Assembly: GCA_964636575.1 (NCBI GenBank)
Contig: CAZWSE010000026.1
Coordinates: forward strand, 1-37,039
DNA length: 37,039 nt
Reading direction: 5' to 3'
DNA from: CAZWSE01 sp964636575
GTDB taxonomy: Bacteria > Pseudomonadota > Alphaproteobacteria > Rhodobacterales > Rhodobacteraceae
This document shows, one piece after another, positions 24,216 through 32,129 of the stretch. The notes beneath the pieces were generated by a model. The model ran no database searches. It saw only the letters and a list, made by a program, of their open reading frames with translations, and was not told the origin of the DNA. Each line of letters starts with the position of its first letter. The stretch's first letter is position 1. Position numbers and translations under genes: made by a program.

Positions 24216-25069
24216 CAGGCGTCTCCGTCCGCGATTGGCAAGGTGGGGGACATGCCCCACTCTGCCCATGATCCATCATAAAGCGCATGGTCTGTCTTGC
24301 CGATCCGCTCCAGCGCGAGACACAGGATCCCGGCTGTAACCCCAGACCCGCACGTGGTGATCGCAGGTTTGGACAGATCGACGCCCGCAGCTTCAAAGGT
24401 TTGGCGCAGGGTCGCGGCAGGCAACATCGTGCCATCCTTGGCCAGCAATGTCGTGAACGGGACATTCCGCGATCCCGGGATATGACCAGAGCGCAATCCT
24501 GCACGAGGCTCATGCGCGGTGCCTGCGAAACGGGCCGCAGATCGGGCGTCCACAATCTCATAATCGCCAAGCTTGGCTGCAGCTGACACTTGGGTCACGT
24601 CCCGCACCATCTGGTTTTGAAAGCGCACCGTCATATGGCGATCTCGCACCAGCGGCGGCATATCCTCGACCGGACGACCTTCGGCCTGCCATTTCGGCAA
24701 ACCACCATCCAAAACGGCCACATTCATTTGCCCCATAAGACGGAACAACCACCACACGCGGGCGGCGGAATTCAGACCTGCGCCATCATAGACGACCACC
24801 TGATGCCCGTCGCCAATGCCCATCGCGCGCATACGGGACATAAATTTCTCAACCGGCGGGGCCATGTGCGGCAAGTCAGAGCGATGGTCGCTGATTTCAT
24901 CAATGTCAAAGAACCGGGCACCGGGAATATGGGCCGCATCGTATTCGGCCTTTGGGTCTCGTCCGGCATCAGGCAGATACAACGACCCGTCCAGGATGCG
25001 CAGATCAGGGTCTTTCAGATGAGTGGCAAGCCAGTCCGTGGAAACCAGCGTTTTTGTGTCGTCAGCCAT
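24215..25069 (-). CDS. sseA: 3-mercaptopyruvate sulfurtransferase
   Basis: A 284-residue two-domain rhodanese-type enzyme. The N-terminal domain (1-140) is catalytically silent and keeps structural motifs such as AHIPGARFFDID. The C-terminal domain carries the active Cys240 in CGSGVTAG. That loop is the 3-mercaptopyruvate type rather than the CRKGVTA loop of thiosulfate sulfurtransferases, so SseA is preferred. It moves sulfur from mercaptopyruvate to thiols or cyanide. The downstream aminotransferase could make 3-mercaptopyruvate from cysteine, so the pair may be one cysteine-catabolic unit. Confidence 0.94.
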   Translation of the reverse strand: MADDTKTLVSTDWLATHLKDPDLRILDGSLYLPDAGRDPKAEYDAAHIPGARFFDIDEISDHRSDLPHMAPPVEKFMSRMRAMGIGDGHQVVVYDGAGLNSAARVWWLFRLMGQMNVAVLDGGLPKWQAEGRPVEDMPPLVRDRHMTVRFQNQMVRDVTQVSAAAKLGDYEIVDARSAARFAGTAHEPRAGLRSGHIPGSRNVPFTTLLAKDGTMLPAATLRQTFEAAGVDLSKPAITTCGSGVTAGILCLALERIGKTDHALYDGSWAEWGMSPTLPIADGDA

Positions 25070-25133
25070 GACATATCCCTCGCGGCAGGTGTAGCCACTC
25101 GTGCCTAGCGTTCTGAGGGATTTGAGGCAAGGC

Positions 25134-25160
25134 CGAGGGCGCGGGTTTGACCGGCCCTCG
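25134..25160 (-). terminator. Hairpin downstream of the glycine-zipper gene
   Basis: CGAGGGC (25134-25140) pairs with GCCCTCG (25154-25160) around a 13-nt loop, just past the stop of the leftward gene at 25175. No T-run follows on the minus strand, so termination is uncertain. Confidence 0.35.
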
Positions 25161-25174
25161 ACCCAAAAAGCAAC

Positions 25175-25459
25175 TTACTTGCCCATCATGTTCTTCAGCA
25201 TTCCGACAACTGCCAGAACAACGCCGCCACCGACGCCGCCGCCAGCGACCTGACCGATGATGGACCCGATGTCCAATCCGCCCGCCGCAGCCGCAGCATC
25301 AGGGGCCGCGCCCAACATGCCAAGGATGGATCCGCCCAGACCACCGCCCACAAGACCGGAGATCGAGTTGATCAAGGGACCTTGGTTCAGGTTTTTAAGC
25401 AAACCGCCCGCAAGATTACCCCCTGCCGCGCCTGCAATCAGACTAATCAAAAGTTCCAT
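25175..25459 (-). CDS. Small glycine-zipper membrane protein
   Basis: A 94-residue very Gly/Ala-rich hydrophobic protein. It has two or three membrane-length segments: an N-terminal one (LLISLIAGAAGGNLAGGLL), a middle one (ISGLVGGGLGGSILGMLG) and a C-terminal one (GVGGGVVLAVVGMLKNMMGK). The repeated GxxxG spacing (GGGLGG, GQVAGGGVGGG) is a glycine zipper that packs helices closely or oligomerises. There is no cleavable signal of classical type. Similar small proteins occur in alphaproteobacteria without known function. The ATG is preceded by GGGGGA-like purines. It stands between sseA and smpB, 154 bp downstream of smpB. Confidence 0.75.
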   Translation of the reverse strand: MELLISLIAGAAGGNLAGGLLKNLNQGPLINSISGLVGGGLGGSILGMLGAAPDAAAAAGGLDIGSIIGQVAGGGVGGGVVLAVVGMLKNMMGK

Positions 25460-25531
25460 AGTGTTCCCCCATTTGGATCGTTTGGCCCTACCACGCCAGC
25501 AATCGGCGTCGTTTCAACAGCCAACACAATA

Positions 25532-25550
25532 ATGCCTAAAAAATAGGCGT
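25532..25550 (-). terminator. Hairpin between smpB and the glycine-zipper gene
   Basis: A 7-bp stem (25532-25538 with 25544-25550, one G-T pair) with an all-A loop on the plus strand, all-T on the minus transcript. It lies about 64 bp past the smpB stop. The tail is only weakly T-rich. Confidence 0.35.
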
Positions 25551-25613
25551 CATGCAGGGAAAACTTGGGGAATAGAGCTTCAAAGCGCAACATAATACAG
25601 GTGCGTTGCAGAA

Positions 25614-26090
25614 TTACCCGTGATCTTTCATCAAACGGGCCTTCTGACGGGACCAATCGCGCTTGGCTTCGGTTTCGCGCTTGTCGTGGTTCTTTTTGCC
25701 CTTCGCGATACCGATCTTCAATTTCGCCATACCTCGATGATTGAAGTACATGACCAAGGGCACAAGGGTCATCCCCTTGCGTTGGGTGGAATTCCACAAT
25801 TCAGACAGCTGCTTGCGTGACACCAGCAACTTGCGCCGACGCCGTTCCTCGTGCTTGAACATTTTGGCTTGGGAATAGGGGGCGATGTAGCTGTTGACCA
25901 ACCAAAGCTCTCCGTCCTCGACGGCCGCGTAGCTTTCGGCAATATTGGCCCCCCCGCCCCGCAACGATTTCACTTCGGACCCTTCAAGCATGATCCCGCA
26001 TTCCACGTCATCTTCGATGGCGTAGTCGAACCGGGCGCGGCGGTTCTCGGCGATCACTTTGTAGTTTGGGTCGGATTTCGTTTGTGCCAT
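25614..26090 (-). CDS. smpB: SsrA-binding protein SmpB
   Basis: A 158-residue RNA-binding protein that delivers tmRNA to stalled ribosomes. The OB-fold core is clear: NRRARFDYAIEDDVECGIMLEG, GSEVKSLR, NIAESYAAVEDGELWLVNSYI (short landmarks), then HEERRRRKLLVSRKQL. The basic C-terminal tail that mimics tRNA and enters the A-site is present (KKNHDKRETEAKRDWSRQKARLMKDHG). The ATG at 26090 (MAQTKSDPNYKV) gives the usual N-terminus; the frame is open further to 26162, which is not supported. The tmRNA gene ssrA was not found in this window. Confidence 0.96.
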   Translation of the reverse strand: MAQTKSDPNYKVIAENRRARFDYAIEDDVECGIMLEGSEVKSLRGGGANIAESYAAVEDGELWLVNSYIAPYSQAKMFKHEERRRRKLLVSRKQLSELWNSTQRKGMTLVPLVMYFNHRGMAKLKIGIAKGKKNHDKRETEAKRDWSRQKARLMKDHG

Positions 26091-26220
26091 GCTTGGGGAT
26101 GTAAGCGCGACTCGGGGCCAGCGCAAGCGACTGCTGCTCAGCCAAGCTAACTGTTTGTTCATCCCATGCTGCCAAAGTCAGGGGATGTTGAAACATGGTC
26201 ATCAGAATGGGGACTTAACG

Positions 26221-26895
26221 ATGAAATTTATTGAACTACTTGTAATCACGCTGTTTTTTGCGGTCACCAGTGCCGCACATGCTGAAAGTCGGGTCTTGGT
26301 TTTGGGCGATTCCTTTATGACCTCGAACGGATCCCACAAAGCGTCCGTGCCACATGTTCTTGCCAAATTGACCGGCGCAAAGGTGCGCAGTCGGGCCGTC
26401 ACCGGCGCGCGGTATCACTATTCGCTGCCGCTCAGCGGCGCGATGGGAATGAACATTACGAAACAATTCCGCCAAGGGAACTGGGATTGGATCGTGATCA
26501 ACGGGGGTGGCAATGATCTTTGGATGGGATGTGGTTGCACCCGCTGTGCCAACCGGTTGGAACGTTTGATTTCATCCGACGGAATGCGCGGGTCAATTCC
26601 CGGTTTGGTCAGCCGCGCCCGTCAAACCGGCGCAAAAGTAATCTACGTGGGCTATCTGCGCAGCCCCGGCCTTGGTTCACCGATCGAAAGCTGTAGACCT
26701 GTCGGCGATGCTCTTGAGGCGCGGATCAACAAACTGGCGCAAGTAGACCAAGGCATCACCTTCGTTTCACTGGCTGACATGGTGCCGCATAGCGACCGCA
26801 GCTATCACGCGCTCGACATGATCCACCCCTCTCCGAAGGGCAGCGCGGCGGCGGCCCAACGGATTGCGCAGATCATGCAAGATACAAACGGGTAA
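26221..26895 (+). CDS. Secreted SGNH/GDSL-family hydrolase
   Basis: A 224-residue exported esterase-type hydrolase. The signal peptide is MKFIELLVITLFFAVTSAAHA, cleaved before ESR. The SGNH catalytic blocks are all present: nucleophile Ser31 in LGDSFMTS, the Asn98 block GGGND, and the Asp199/His202 pair in DMIHPSPKG. Family members deacylate or deacetylate lipids, peptidoglycan or polysaccharide. A short cysteine cluster (Cys104, 106 and 109 in CGCTRC) right after block III is unusual and probably forms disulfides or binds a metal. The ATG at 26221 has GGGGA seven bases upstream; the open frame to 26089 is not used. It ends 6 bp from the convergent sulfotransferase. Action on a surface glycan is a reasonable guess from context. 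Confidence 0.9.
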   Translation: MKFIELLVITLFFAVTSAAHAESRVLVLGDSFMTSNGSHKASVPHVLAKLTGAKVRSRAVTGARYHYSLPLSGAMGMNITKQFRQGNWDWIVINGGGNDLWMGCGCTRCANRLERLISSDGMRGSIPGLVSRARQTGAKVIYVGYLRSPGLGSPIESCRPVGDALEARINKLAQVDQGITFVSLADMVPHSDRSYHALDMIHPSPKGSAAAAQRIAQIMQDTNG

Positions 26896-26901
26896 TAAAG
26901 G

Positions 26902-27720
26902 TTAGTCGCCAAGTTTGGCGTGCACCTCATTGAGATCAATCTCGCCAATAGGCATCTTGTTGGCGGGATTTTCGAAATCGTATTTGAACAGTTTGAAATC
27001 GCGTTTGAAGATTTCATAGACCAAGTGCATCGATAGATCATCGAAGTAGTCTTCAACCGGATGCGCGCGCTTGGGCCCGTGCCCTTCGCTTTCGTTGAAC
27101 CGAGGGATTTTCGTGAGGTCAACTTTGTGACTGGTTTCGATGGAATCAAGCACGTCTTGCATCCCGTCGTTAAAACTTTCTGTCCATACGATCTTGTCGT
27201 AGGTGCCACCGTTCACAATAAATGTGCTGACATGGCCGGACATAGCGGACCAATGAATGTCGGGGTCCATAGGCTTACGCCACCGGATCGTATCGCGCGC
27301 GAACAGCAAGAAGCGGCGGAACGACTGGATTTGGTCGAACTCTTCCTTGCCATCGGGGCCGCCAACCTCAATCCCGTATTTCTGCACAAGCAGTGGCACC
27401 AGATTGCCACGATAGCGTTTACCGTTGCGCTGGATACCGCAAATCTTGTCGAAGAAGGACGATAGGATCCGTGTGTAAGGATTGCGCACACAAGTAAAGG
27501 CGTAAGACGCATGGGTCTGGACGTTCTTGGTGATCAGCTTCTGGCTGTCTTCCATCGCCCATTTGTGCATGCCCGCGGTTGCATCATGGATATCACCGTC
27601 GAAAAATTCACCGTGGTCCGAATAGTACATGATCTGCCCGATGGTCGAACAGGCACACTTAGGCACCACTCGATACACAACGCTTTCGGTCTCGGTCATC
27701 CAAGTTCCTGGAAAGCCCAT
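26902..27720 (-). CDS. Carbohydrate sulfotransferase (Sulfotransfer_2 family)
   Basis: A 272-residue PAPS-dependent sulfotransferase, of the family that sulfates sugars. The 5'-phosphosulfate loop is PKCACSTIG at residues 20-28, and the 3'-phosphate site is RNPYTRILSSFF at 79-90. Between them lies MHKWAM, matching the family position of the catalytic region. There is no signal peptide or membrane helix, so it acts in the cytoplasm, unlike Golgi relatives. It has a good AGAGGA site six bases before the ATG at 27720. It is divergent from the family 14 glycosyltransferase across an AT-rich spacer, which suggests both act on one glycan. The acceptor is unknown. Confidence 0.88.
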   Translation of the reverse strand: MGFPGTWMTETESVVYRVVPKCACSTIGQIMYYSDHGEFFDGDIHDATAGMHKWAMEDSQKLITKNVQTHASYAFTCVRNPYTRILSSFFDKICGIQRNGKRYRGNLVPLLVQKYGIEVGGPDGKEEFDQIQSFRRFLLFARDTIRWRKPMDPDIHWSAMSGHVSTFIVNGGTYDKIVWTESFNDGMQDVLDSIETSHKVDLTKIPRFNESEGHGPKRAHPVEDYFDDLSMHLVYEIFKRDFKLFKYDFENPANKMPIGEIDLNEVHAKLGD

Positions 27721-27743
27721 ACTGCGTCCTCTACTCTTGAAAT

Positions 27744-27762
27744 CCGTCGGTTAGTCCGACGG
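27744..27762. promoter_or_regulatory. Perfect 7-bp dyad in the sulfotransferase leader
   Basis: CCGTCGG (27744-27750) and CCGACGG (27756-27762) with a 5-nt loop TTAGT lie 24 bp upstream of the sulfotransferase start, just before its ribosome-binding site. The dyad sits at the GC-rich end of an otherwise AT-rich 148-bp divergent spacer (27721-27868). It could be a protein operator or an RNA hairpin affecting translation. Confidence 0.45.
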
Positions 27763-27868
27763 CAAATTATGATTAAGCTCAAAAAAGCAAATAAAACGTG
27801 TTTATTCAATCTTAGAACCTCTTTATCTATATAAACAATAAAAGAAAAAGAGGCAGTTCGTTTCCAAA

Positions 27869-29446
27869 ATGGCAAAAATTGCGTACATATTGCTGTGCCA
27901 TAAGGATCCGAAGGCTATTGTCGAGCAAGCAGAGCGTTTGACAGCGGCGGGCGACTACATGTCGATCCACTTCGATGCGAGCGCAGATGCCGGTCAGTTT
28001 CAACAAGTCTCAGAGGCACTTCGCGACAACCCAAACGTCACTTTCGCCAAGAAACGCATCAAATGCGGTTGGGGTGAATGGTCGCTGGTTCAAGCCACCT
28101 TGTATGCGACCGAAGCCGCCGTAGAAGAATTCCCCCGCGCCACACATTTTTACATGCTGTCCGGTGACTGTATGGCGATCAAAACGGCCGAGTACATTCA
28201 CCGGTTTCTGGACGAAAACGATCGCGACTTTATCGAAAGTTTTGATTACTTCGAAAGCGACTGGATCAAGACAGGCATGAAAGAAGAGCGGCTGATCTAC
28301 CGACACTACTTCAATGAGCGCACCACCAAAACTCTGTTCTACGCCTCATATCGCGCCCAACAAAAACTGGGTCTGACGCGCAAAATTCCAGCCGATATTC
28401 AAGTTCAAATCGGCAGCCAATGGTGGTGCCTGCGCAGGCGCACCGTGGAATGGGTGTTGGATTTCACCCGTGCGCGCAAGGACGTCATGCGGTTTTTCCG
28501 GACCACGTGGATCCCTGATGAAACCTTCTTTCAAACCATCGTGCGACACATCGTGCCTGCTGCCGAAATTGAAAGCCGCACCCTGACGTTCTTGCTATTT
28601 TCCGACTACGGCATGCCGGTCAATTTCTATAATGATCACTATGACTTACTGCTGTCTCAAGACTATCTGTTCGCTCGAAAAATCAGCCCCGAAGCCCATG
28701 ATCTGAAACGGCGCTTGGGACACCTATATGCTCAAGAGGGCATTGATTTCCAAATCTCGAACGAAGGGCGCAGCCTGTTCAAGTTCCTCAGCGGACGAGG
28801 CCGGATCGGGCGGCGGTTTGCCACCCGCTTTTGGGAAACGGAGTCCACTTTGGGGCGCGAACGTGAGTTGTTGATTGTCATCTGCAAAAAGTGGCACGTT
28901 GCAAAGCGCGTTTTGGAACGGATCAGACAGACCACCAATGTCCCCGCGATTGAGTATCTGTTTAACGAAGAGGCGACCGCGTTGCCTGATTTGGGCGGCA
29001 TCCAATCGACGCTCGGCAAACGCACACGCCACAGACGCGCTTTGATGCGGATGCTTTTCGATTATTATCAAACCGACCGGCTTATCGTCTGTATGGACCC
29101 GGAAAACATCGATCTGCTTCAAGATTTCTGCTCTGATCGGTCCACGACGAAGCTGCTTGAAATCGAATGCCAGTTCACCAACGAATACCTGATCGGGCAT
29201 GCTATGCGGGTCGGACTTGCGGGCGAGCGCACATCCCCCGACACGCTGGAACGCCTTTTACCGACCATCCGCAATGACATGACCTTTGAAAGCGATGCCA
29301 TTCGCGACGCCGAGTTTGAGAATTACTATCGCATCCGTCAGGCCGACAGCCCCGATGAAAACGCTGACAAGCTTGCCGAGTTTCTGACAATCCCGAAAGA
29401 CAAAGCTTTGGATATTTCCGACACCGAATATCTGTTTGCCGACTGA
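27869..29446 (+). CDS. Core-2/I-branching family 14 glycosyltransferase with C-terminal extension
   Basis: A 525-residue cytoplasmic glycosyltransferase of the beta-1,6-N-acetylglucosaminyltransferase (GT14) family. Motifs in order are HKDP (11-14), IHFDASAD (33-40), WGEWS (68-72), LSGDC (97-101), GSQWW (182-186) and PDETF (216-220), which together form the donor site and the acidic catalytic base region. The family core ends near residue 290. The remaining 230 residues, including a stretch that reads ELLIVICKKWHVAKRVLERI, form a separate domain resembling the DUF5928-type extension seen in Rhodobacteraceae; its role is unknown. The ATG at 27869 has AGAGGCAG at a long distance. HIT follows 19 bp after the stop. 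With the divergent sulfotransferase it likely builds a branched, possibly sulfated glycan. Confidence 0.9.
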   Translation: MAKIAYILLCHKDPKAIVEQAERLTAAGDYMSIHFDASADAGQFQQVSEALRDNPNVTFAKKRIKCGWGEWSLVQATLYATEAAVEEFPRATHFYMLSGDCMAIKTAEYIHRFLDENDRDFIESFDYFESDWIKTGMKEERLIYRHYFNERTTKTLFYASYRAQQKLGLTRKIPADIQVQIGSQWWCLRRRTVEWVLDFTRARKDVMRFFRTTWIPDETFFQTIVRHIVPAAEIESRTLTFLLFSDYGMPVNFYNDHYDLLLSQDYLFARKISPEAHDLKRRLGHLYAQEGIDFQISNEGRSLFKFLSGRGRIGRRFATRFWETESTLGRERELLIVICKKWHVAKRVLERIRQTTNVPAIEYLFNEEATALPDLGGIQSTLGKRTRHRRALMRMLFDYYQTDRLIVCMDPENIDLLQDFCSDRSTTKLLEIECQFTNEYLIGHAMRVGLAGERTSPDTLERLLPTIRNDMTFESDAIRDAEFENYYRIRQADSPDENADKLAEFLTIPKDKALDISDTEYLFAD

Positions 29447-29465
29447 CCCGAACCCGAGGCCCAAG

Positions 29466-29837
29466 ATGACCTATACCTATGACGACCAGAACATTTTCGC
29501 CAAAATCTTGCGCGGTGAAATCCCGAACCAAACGGTTTTGGAAACCGAACACACGCTCGCTTTTGCAGATATCCAGCCACAAGCGCCTGTGCATGTTCTG
29601 GTGATCCCCAAGGGGCCTTACGTCTGTTATGATCACTTTGCCTTGCAAGCAACCGACGCCGAAATCGTCGACTATACCCGCGCCATTGGTCGTGTCTGCG
29701 AAATGACAGAGGTGCAGGCGAACGGCTTTCGCTTGATTTCAAATGCGGGCGAAAACGGGGTTCAGGAAGTCCCCCATTTGCATGTGCATATATTGGGCGG
29801 TCGGCGGATGGGACGCATGGTCCAACCCGCCCCCTAA
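29466..29837 (+). CDS. HIT-family nucleotide-binding protein (HINT-like)
   Basis: A 123-residue HIT protein, a nucleotide phosphoramidase/hydrolase acting on AMP-linked compounds. The opening NIFAKILRGEIPNQTVLETEHTLAFADIQPQAPVHVLVIPK (given as its start and end, NIFAKIL and VLVIPK) is typical, and the histidine triad is HLHVHILGG near residue 108. It is cytoplasmic. The ATG at 29466 is preferred over the one at 29436, because it matches the family N-terminus and does not overlap the upstream gene. It follows the glycosyltransferase by 19 bp and may be cotranscribed. It is convergent with the peroxidase, with only 3 bp between the stops. Confidence 0.93.
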   Translation: MTYTYDDQNIFAKILRGEIPNQTVLETEHTLAFADIQPQAPVHVLVIPKGPYVCYDHFALQATDAEIVDYTRAIGRVCEMTEVQANGFRLISNAGENGVQEVPHLHVHILGGRRMGRMVQPAP

Positions 29838-29840
29838 GGT

Positions 29841-31856
29841 TTACGCCAGAATAAAGTCGTCCGCGTCCAGCGATGATCCACGCACGTGGTTGAGAATAAG
29901 CGTGTCGTCTTCGACCTGAAGCACTGTATACCATCTGTTTCCCCAAGCGTTCTCAAGTGCTTGGTCGATGGTTAACCCGTCAAACCCGGACAGTTCGATT
30001 ACGTCTTCGCCGCTTCTGAAATCGAAGACGATGTCCATGTCGTTGCCTTTTTTGAAGACAAAAACATCCTCATCACGGCCACCGCGCAGACGGTCATACC
30101 CAGCGCCGCCGTCCAAACGGTCTTCACCCTTCTGACCCATCAGCCAGTCGTTGCCGTCTTCGCCAAGCACAATATCGTTGCCACGCCCGGCATAGAGCCA
30201 GTCGCCACCAGCTCCGCCATAAAGTTCATCGTCGCCAGCGTTCCCTTTGAGCTTGTCACGCCCTTCTTCGCCATACAGGCAGTCATCATCCCGACCGCCG
30301 CGCATTTCGTCATTGCCCATGCCGCCGTACAGCGTGTCATCGCCATGGCGTCCGATCAGCATGTCACGACCAGACAACCCATTGATCAAGTCATCGTCAG
30401 ACCCACCTTTCAGACGGTCTGCTCCGTCGGTTCCCGACATTCGGTTCGCGGCCAGAAATACATCATCCTGAATGCGATCCACATCTGTGTTGCGCATGAT
30501 GATGTCGCTGAGTTGGGTCGCTGCGATCTCGTCCAGGATGCCTTGATCGACCTCTGGGTCAATCGCGCCAAAGCCTTCGTCGGCGGCCCGTGTACGTTCG
30601 AACTGGTCGGCCACGATGTAAGTAAACGTCACGCCCAGTTGGGTGCCCTCAACGTGATCCTCGGCCAATCCACCAACCCAAAGATCAACCTTGTCAATTG
30701 TTCCATAGGCGGTTTCAAGACGGGCTTGGGTATCCGCGTCGCTCGTGATGATGGAAAAGTCCGTCAGGTCCATCGTTTCGGGGTCGATATCCCCCAGCAA
30801 AGCCGCGCGCACGTTGATATAGCTGTCCAACCCGTGATCCCGCGAGCGCAGGATGTTCAACGCTGCGAGGGAAAAGCCCCGCACGCCGTTGTCGGTTTCC
30901 AGAAAGAAGTTCAGGTCATCGACAATCACCGCATCAACTTGCTGCGCCATATCGGCCGCTTGCCCGCGCAAGACCATTTCGATGCCTTCTGCCATAACAG
31001 CATCGATGTTGAAGAAATCGCCCTGAAGCGAAATATCTTCCATCGCCGTTCCGTCTTCCATCATCTGGCGCACTTCGCTGCTGACAAGCGTATGACCAAA
31101 CCGGAACCCTGCGGTCGAAAACTCGGTCGAAATCCGTCCGTCTGCGTCCGCGTCAAAGGCATAGTTGTCGCCAACGGCGTCTCCGACCAGATGGGGCATC
31201 CAATCTTGATAGGTGATTTTCTGGATTTCAGCTTCGACGATCGACCGTGCGGCCTCAAAGATACGCTGATCAGACCAATCGGGATGCTCCGTCGCCAGGC
31301 GATCGGCCCAGTGGTTGTGTTCACGGGCGAAAAGGGTGTGCAACGATGCAAGCCCCGAATTTTCGTTCGCGCGCACATCGCCGGCCAGAAACACTTCTTC
31401 GCCGCCGTTTGCGCCAGCCATACCGGTATCGACCAGTGGCATAAGCCCGTCTTCGGACATCGCGAGGCGACCCCCTTCAAAGCTGCGCAGCTCGGCCTGA
31501 CGTGTGTCATCAGAGCCATAAACCATGCTGGCATCCATAGCTGCCGTGATGATGTTCTCGTGCACGCGTGGGCCATCGATGCCGCTATCAGGATCGTATG
31601 AAGACCGTGCCACAGGCGCGACCAGCCCGTCGGCGGTCATCAATTCCGGTGTTTCAGCAGGCGTAAGGCTAAGATCGTGGTCAACGAACTGCCCCCAAAA
31701 GGTAAACAGATCGGACACGCCCATGTCGTTTGGCATATCACCGTCTTGATCAAAAACAGTTCGGGAAATCAGAACCGGATCAACGCCATCCACAAGTTGG
31801 GACAGCCCATCGGCATAGGACGCTTCGGTCAAACGGATAAGAGACGATTGGGACAT
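29841..31856 (-). CDS. RTX-tailed animal-type heme peroxidase
   Basis: A 671-residue protein with a peroxidase domain (about 1-470) and 14 RTX-type nonapeptides (about 473-600), then an RTX-like C-terminus. Residues matching the myeloperoxidase family are all there: Gln56, Asp59 and distal His60 in GQFVDHD, Arg162 and Glu165 in GDVRANEN, proximal His255 in FRFGHT, and Asn334 just before RSRDHG. So covalent haem ester links (Asp59, Glu165) and activity are expected; the methionine that gives myeloperoxidase its third link is absent. There is no signal peptide, and an in-frame stop lies directly before the ATG, so the N-terminus is complete. Secretion by a type I system is expected. One RTX repeat has a Cys, which is unusual. 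It could oxidise halides or phenols outside the cell. Confidence 0.93.
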   Translation of the reverse strand: MSQSSLIRLTEASYADGLSQLVDGVDPVLISRTVFDQDGDMPNDMGVSDLFTFWGQFVDHDLSLTPAETPELMTADGLVAPVARSSYDPDSGIDGPRVHENIITAAMDASMVYGSDDTRQAELRSFEGGRLAMSEDGLMPLVDTGMAGANGGEEVFLAGDVRANENSGLASLHTLFAREHNHWADRLATEHPDWSDQRIFEAARSIVEAEIQKITYQDWMPHLVGDAVGDNYAFDADADGRISTEFSTAGFRFGHTLVSSEVRQMMEDGTAMEDISLQGDFFNIDAVMAEGIEMVLRGQAADMAQQVDAVIVDDLNFFLETDNGVRGFSLAALNILRSRDHGLDSYINVRAALLGDIDPETMDLTDFSIITSDADTQARLETAYGTIDKVDLWVGGLAEDHVEGTQLGVTFTYIVADQFERTRAADEGFGAIDPEVDQGILDEIAATQLSDIIMRNTDVDRIQDDVFLAANRMSGTDGADRLKGGSDDDLINGLSGRDMLIGRHGDDTLYGGMGNDEMRGGRDDDCLYGEEGRDKLKGNAGDDELYGGAGGDWLYAGRGNDIVLGEDGNDWLMGQKGEDRLDGGAGYDRLRGGRDEDVFVFKKGNDMDIVFDFRSGEDVIELSGFDGLTIDQALENAWGNRWYTVLQVEDDTLILNHVRGSSLDADDFILA

Positions 31857-31982
31857 TTACACACACACTTTTCAACTAAATCGCAAGGCCCCCACCTCAC
31901 GGGTTCGTGATTACGCGTTTCAGAGCGTTTTCACAACGGCTGACGCACCGGAACCGATTGAATTCGCACATTTTACTAAAGT

Positions 31983-32006
31983 TGTCGCGGCACATTATTG
32001 CCGACA
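31983..32006. promoter_or_regulatory. Imperfect dyad in the peroxidase-yjbH divergent spacer
   Basis: CGGCA (31988-31992) and TGCCG (31999-32003) around CATTAT form an inverted repeat extended by TGTC and GACA. It sits in the 273-bp spacer 31857-32129, which has no gene. It could be an operator shared by both genes, but no known consensus was matched. Confidence 0.3.
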
Positions 32007-32129
32007 TGGAAACAGTAGTAGGATCGCAACGAGTCTGTCCGCAAAATACAAATCCGAATCATTGCAGTGGAATCGATCCAATTCTTGCGGTATCGAAAGC
32101 AAAACACACCACACAGAAGGGGCAAACCC

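Noticed and set aside
30345..31601. A 418-residue plus-strand open frame over the peroxidase gene
   Set aside because: The minus strand carries unmistakable peroxidase and RTX motifs across the whole length; the plus-strand translation shows no domain and is a shadow of biased codon use.
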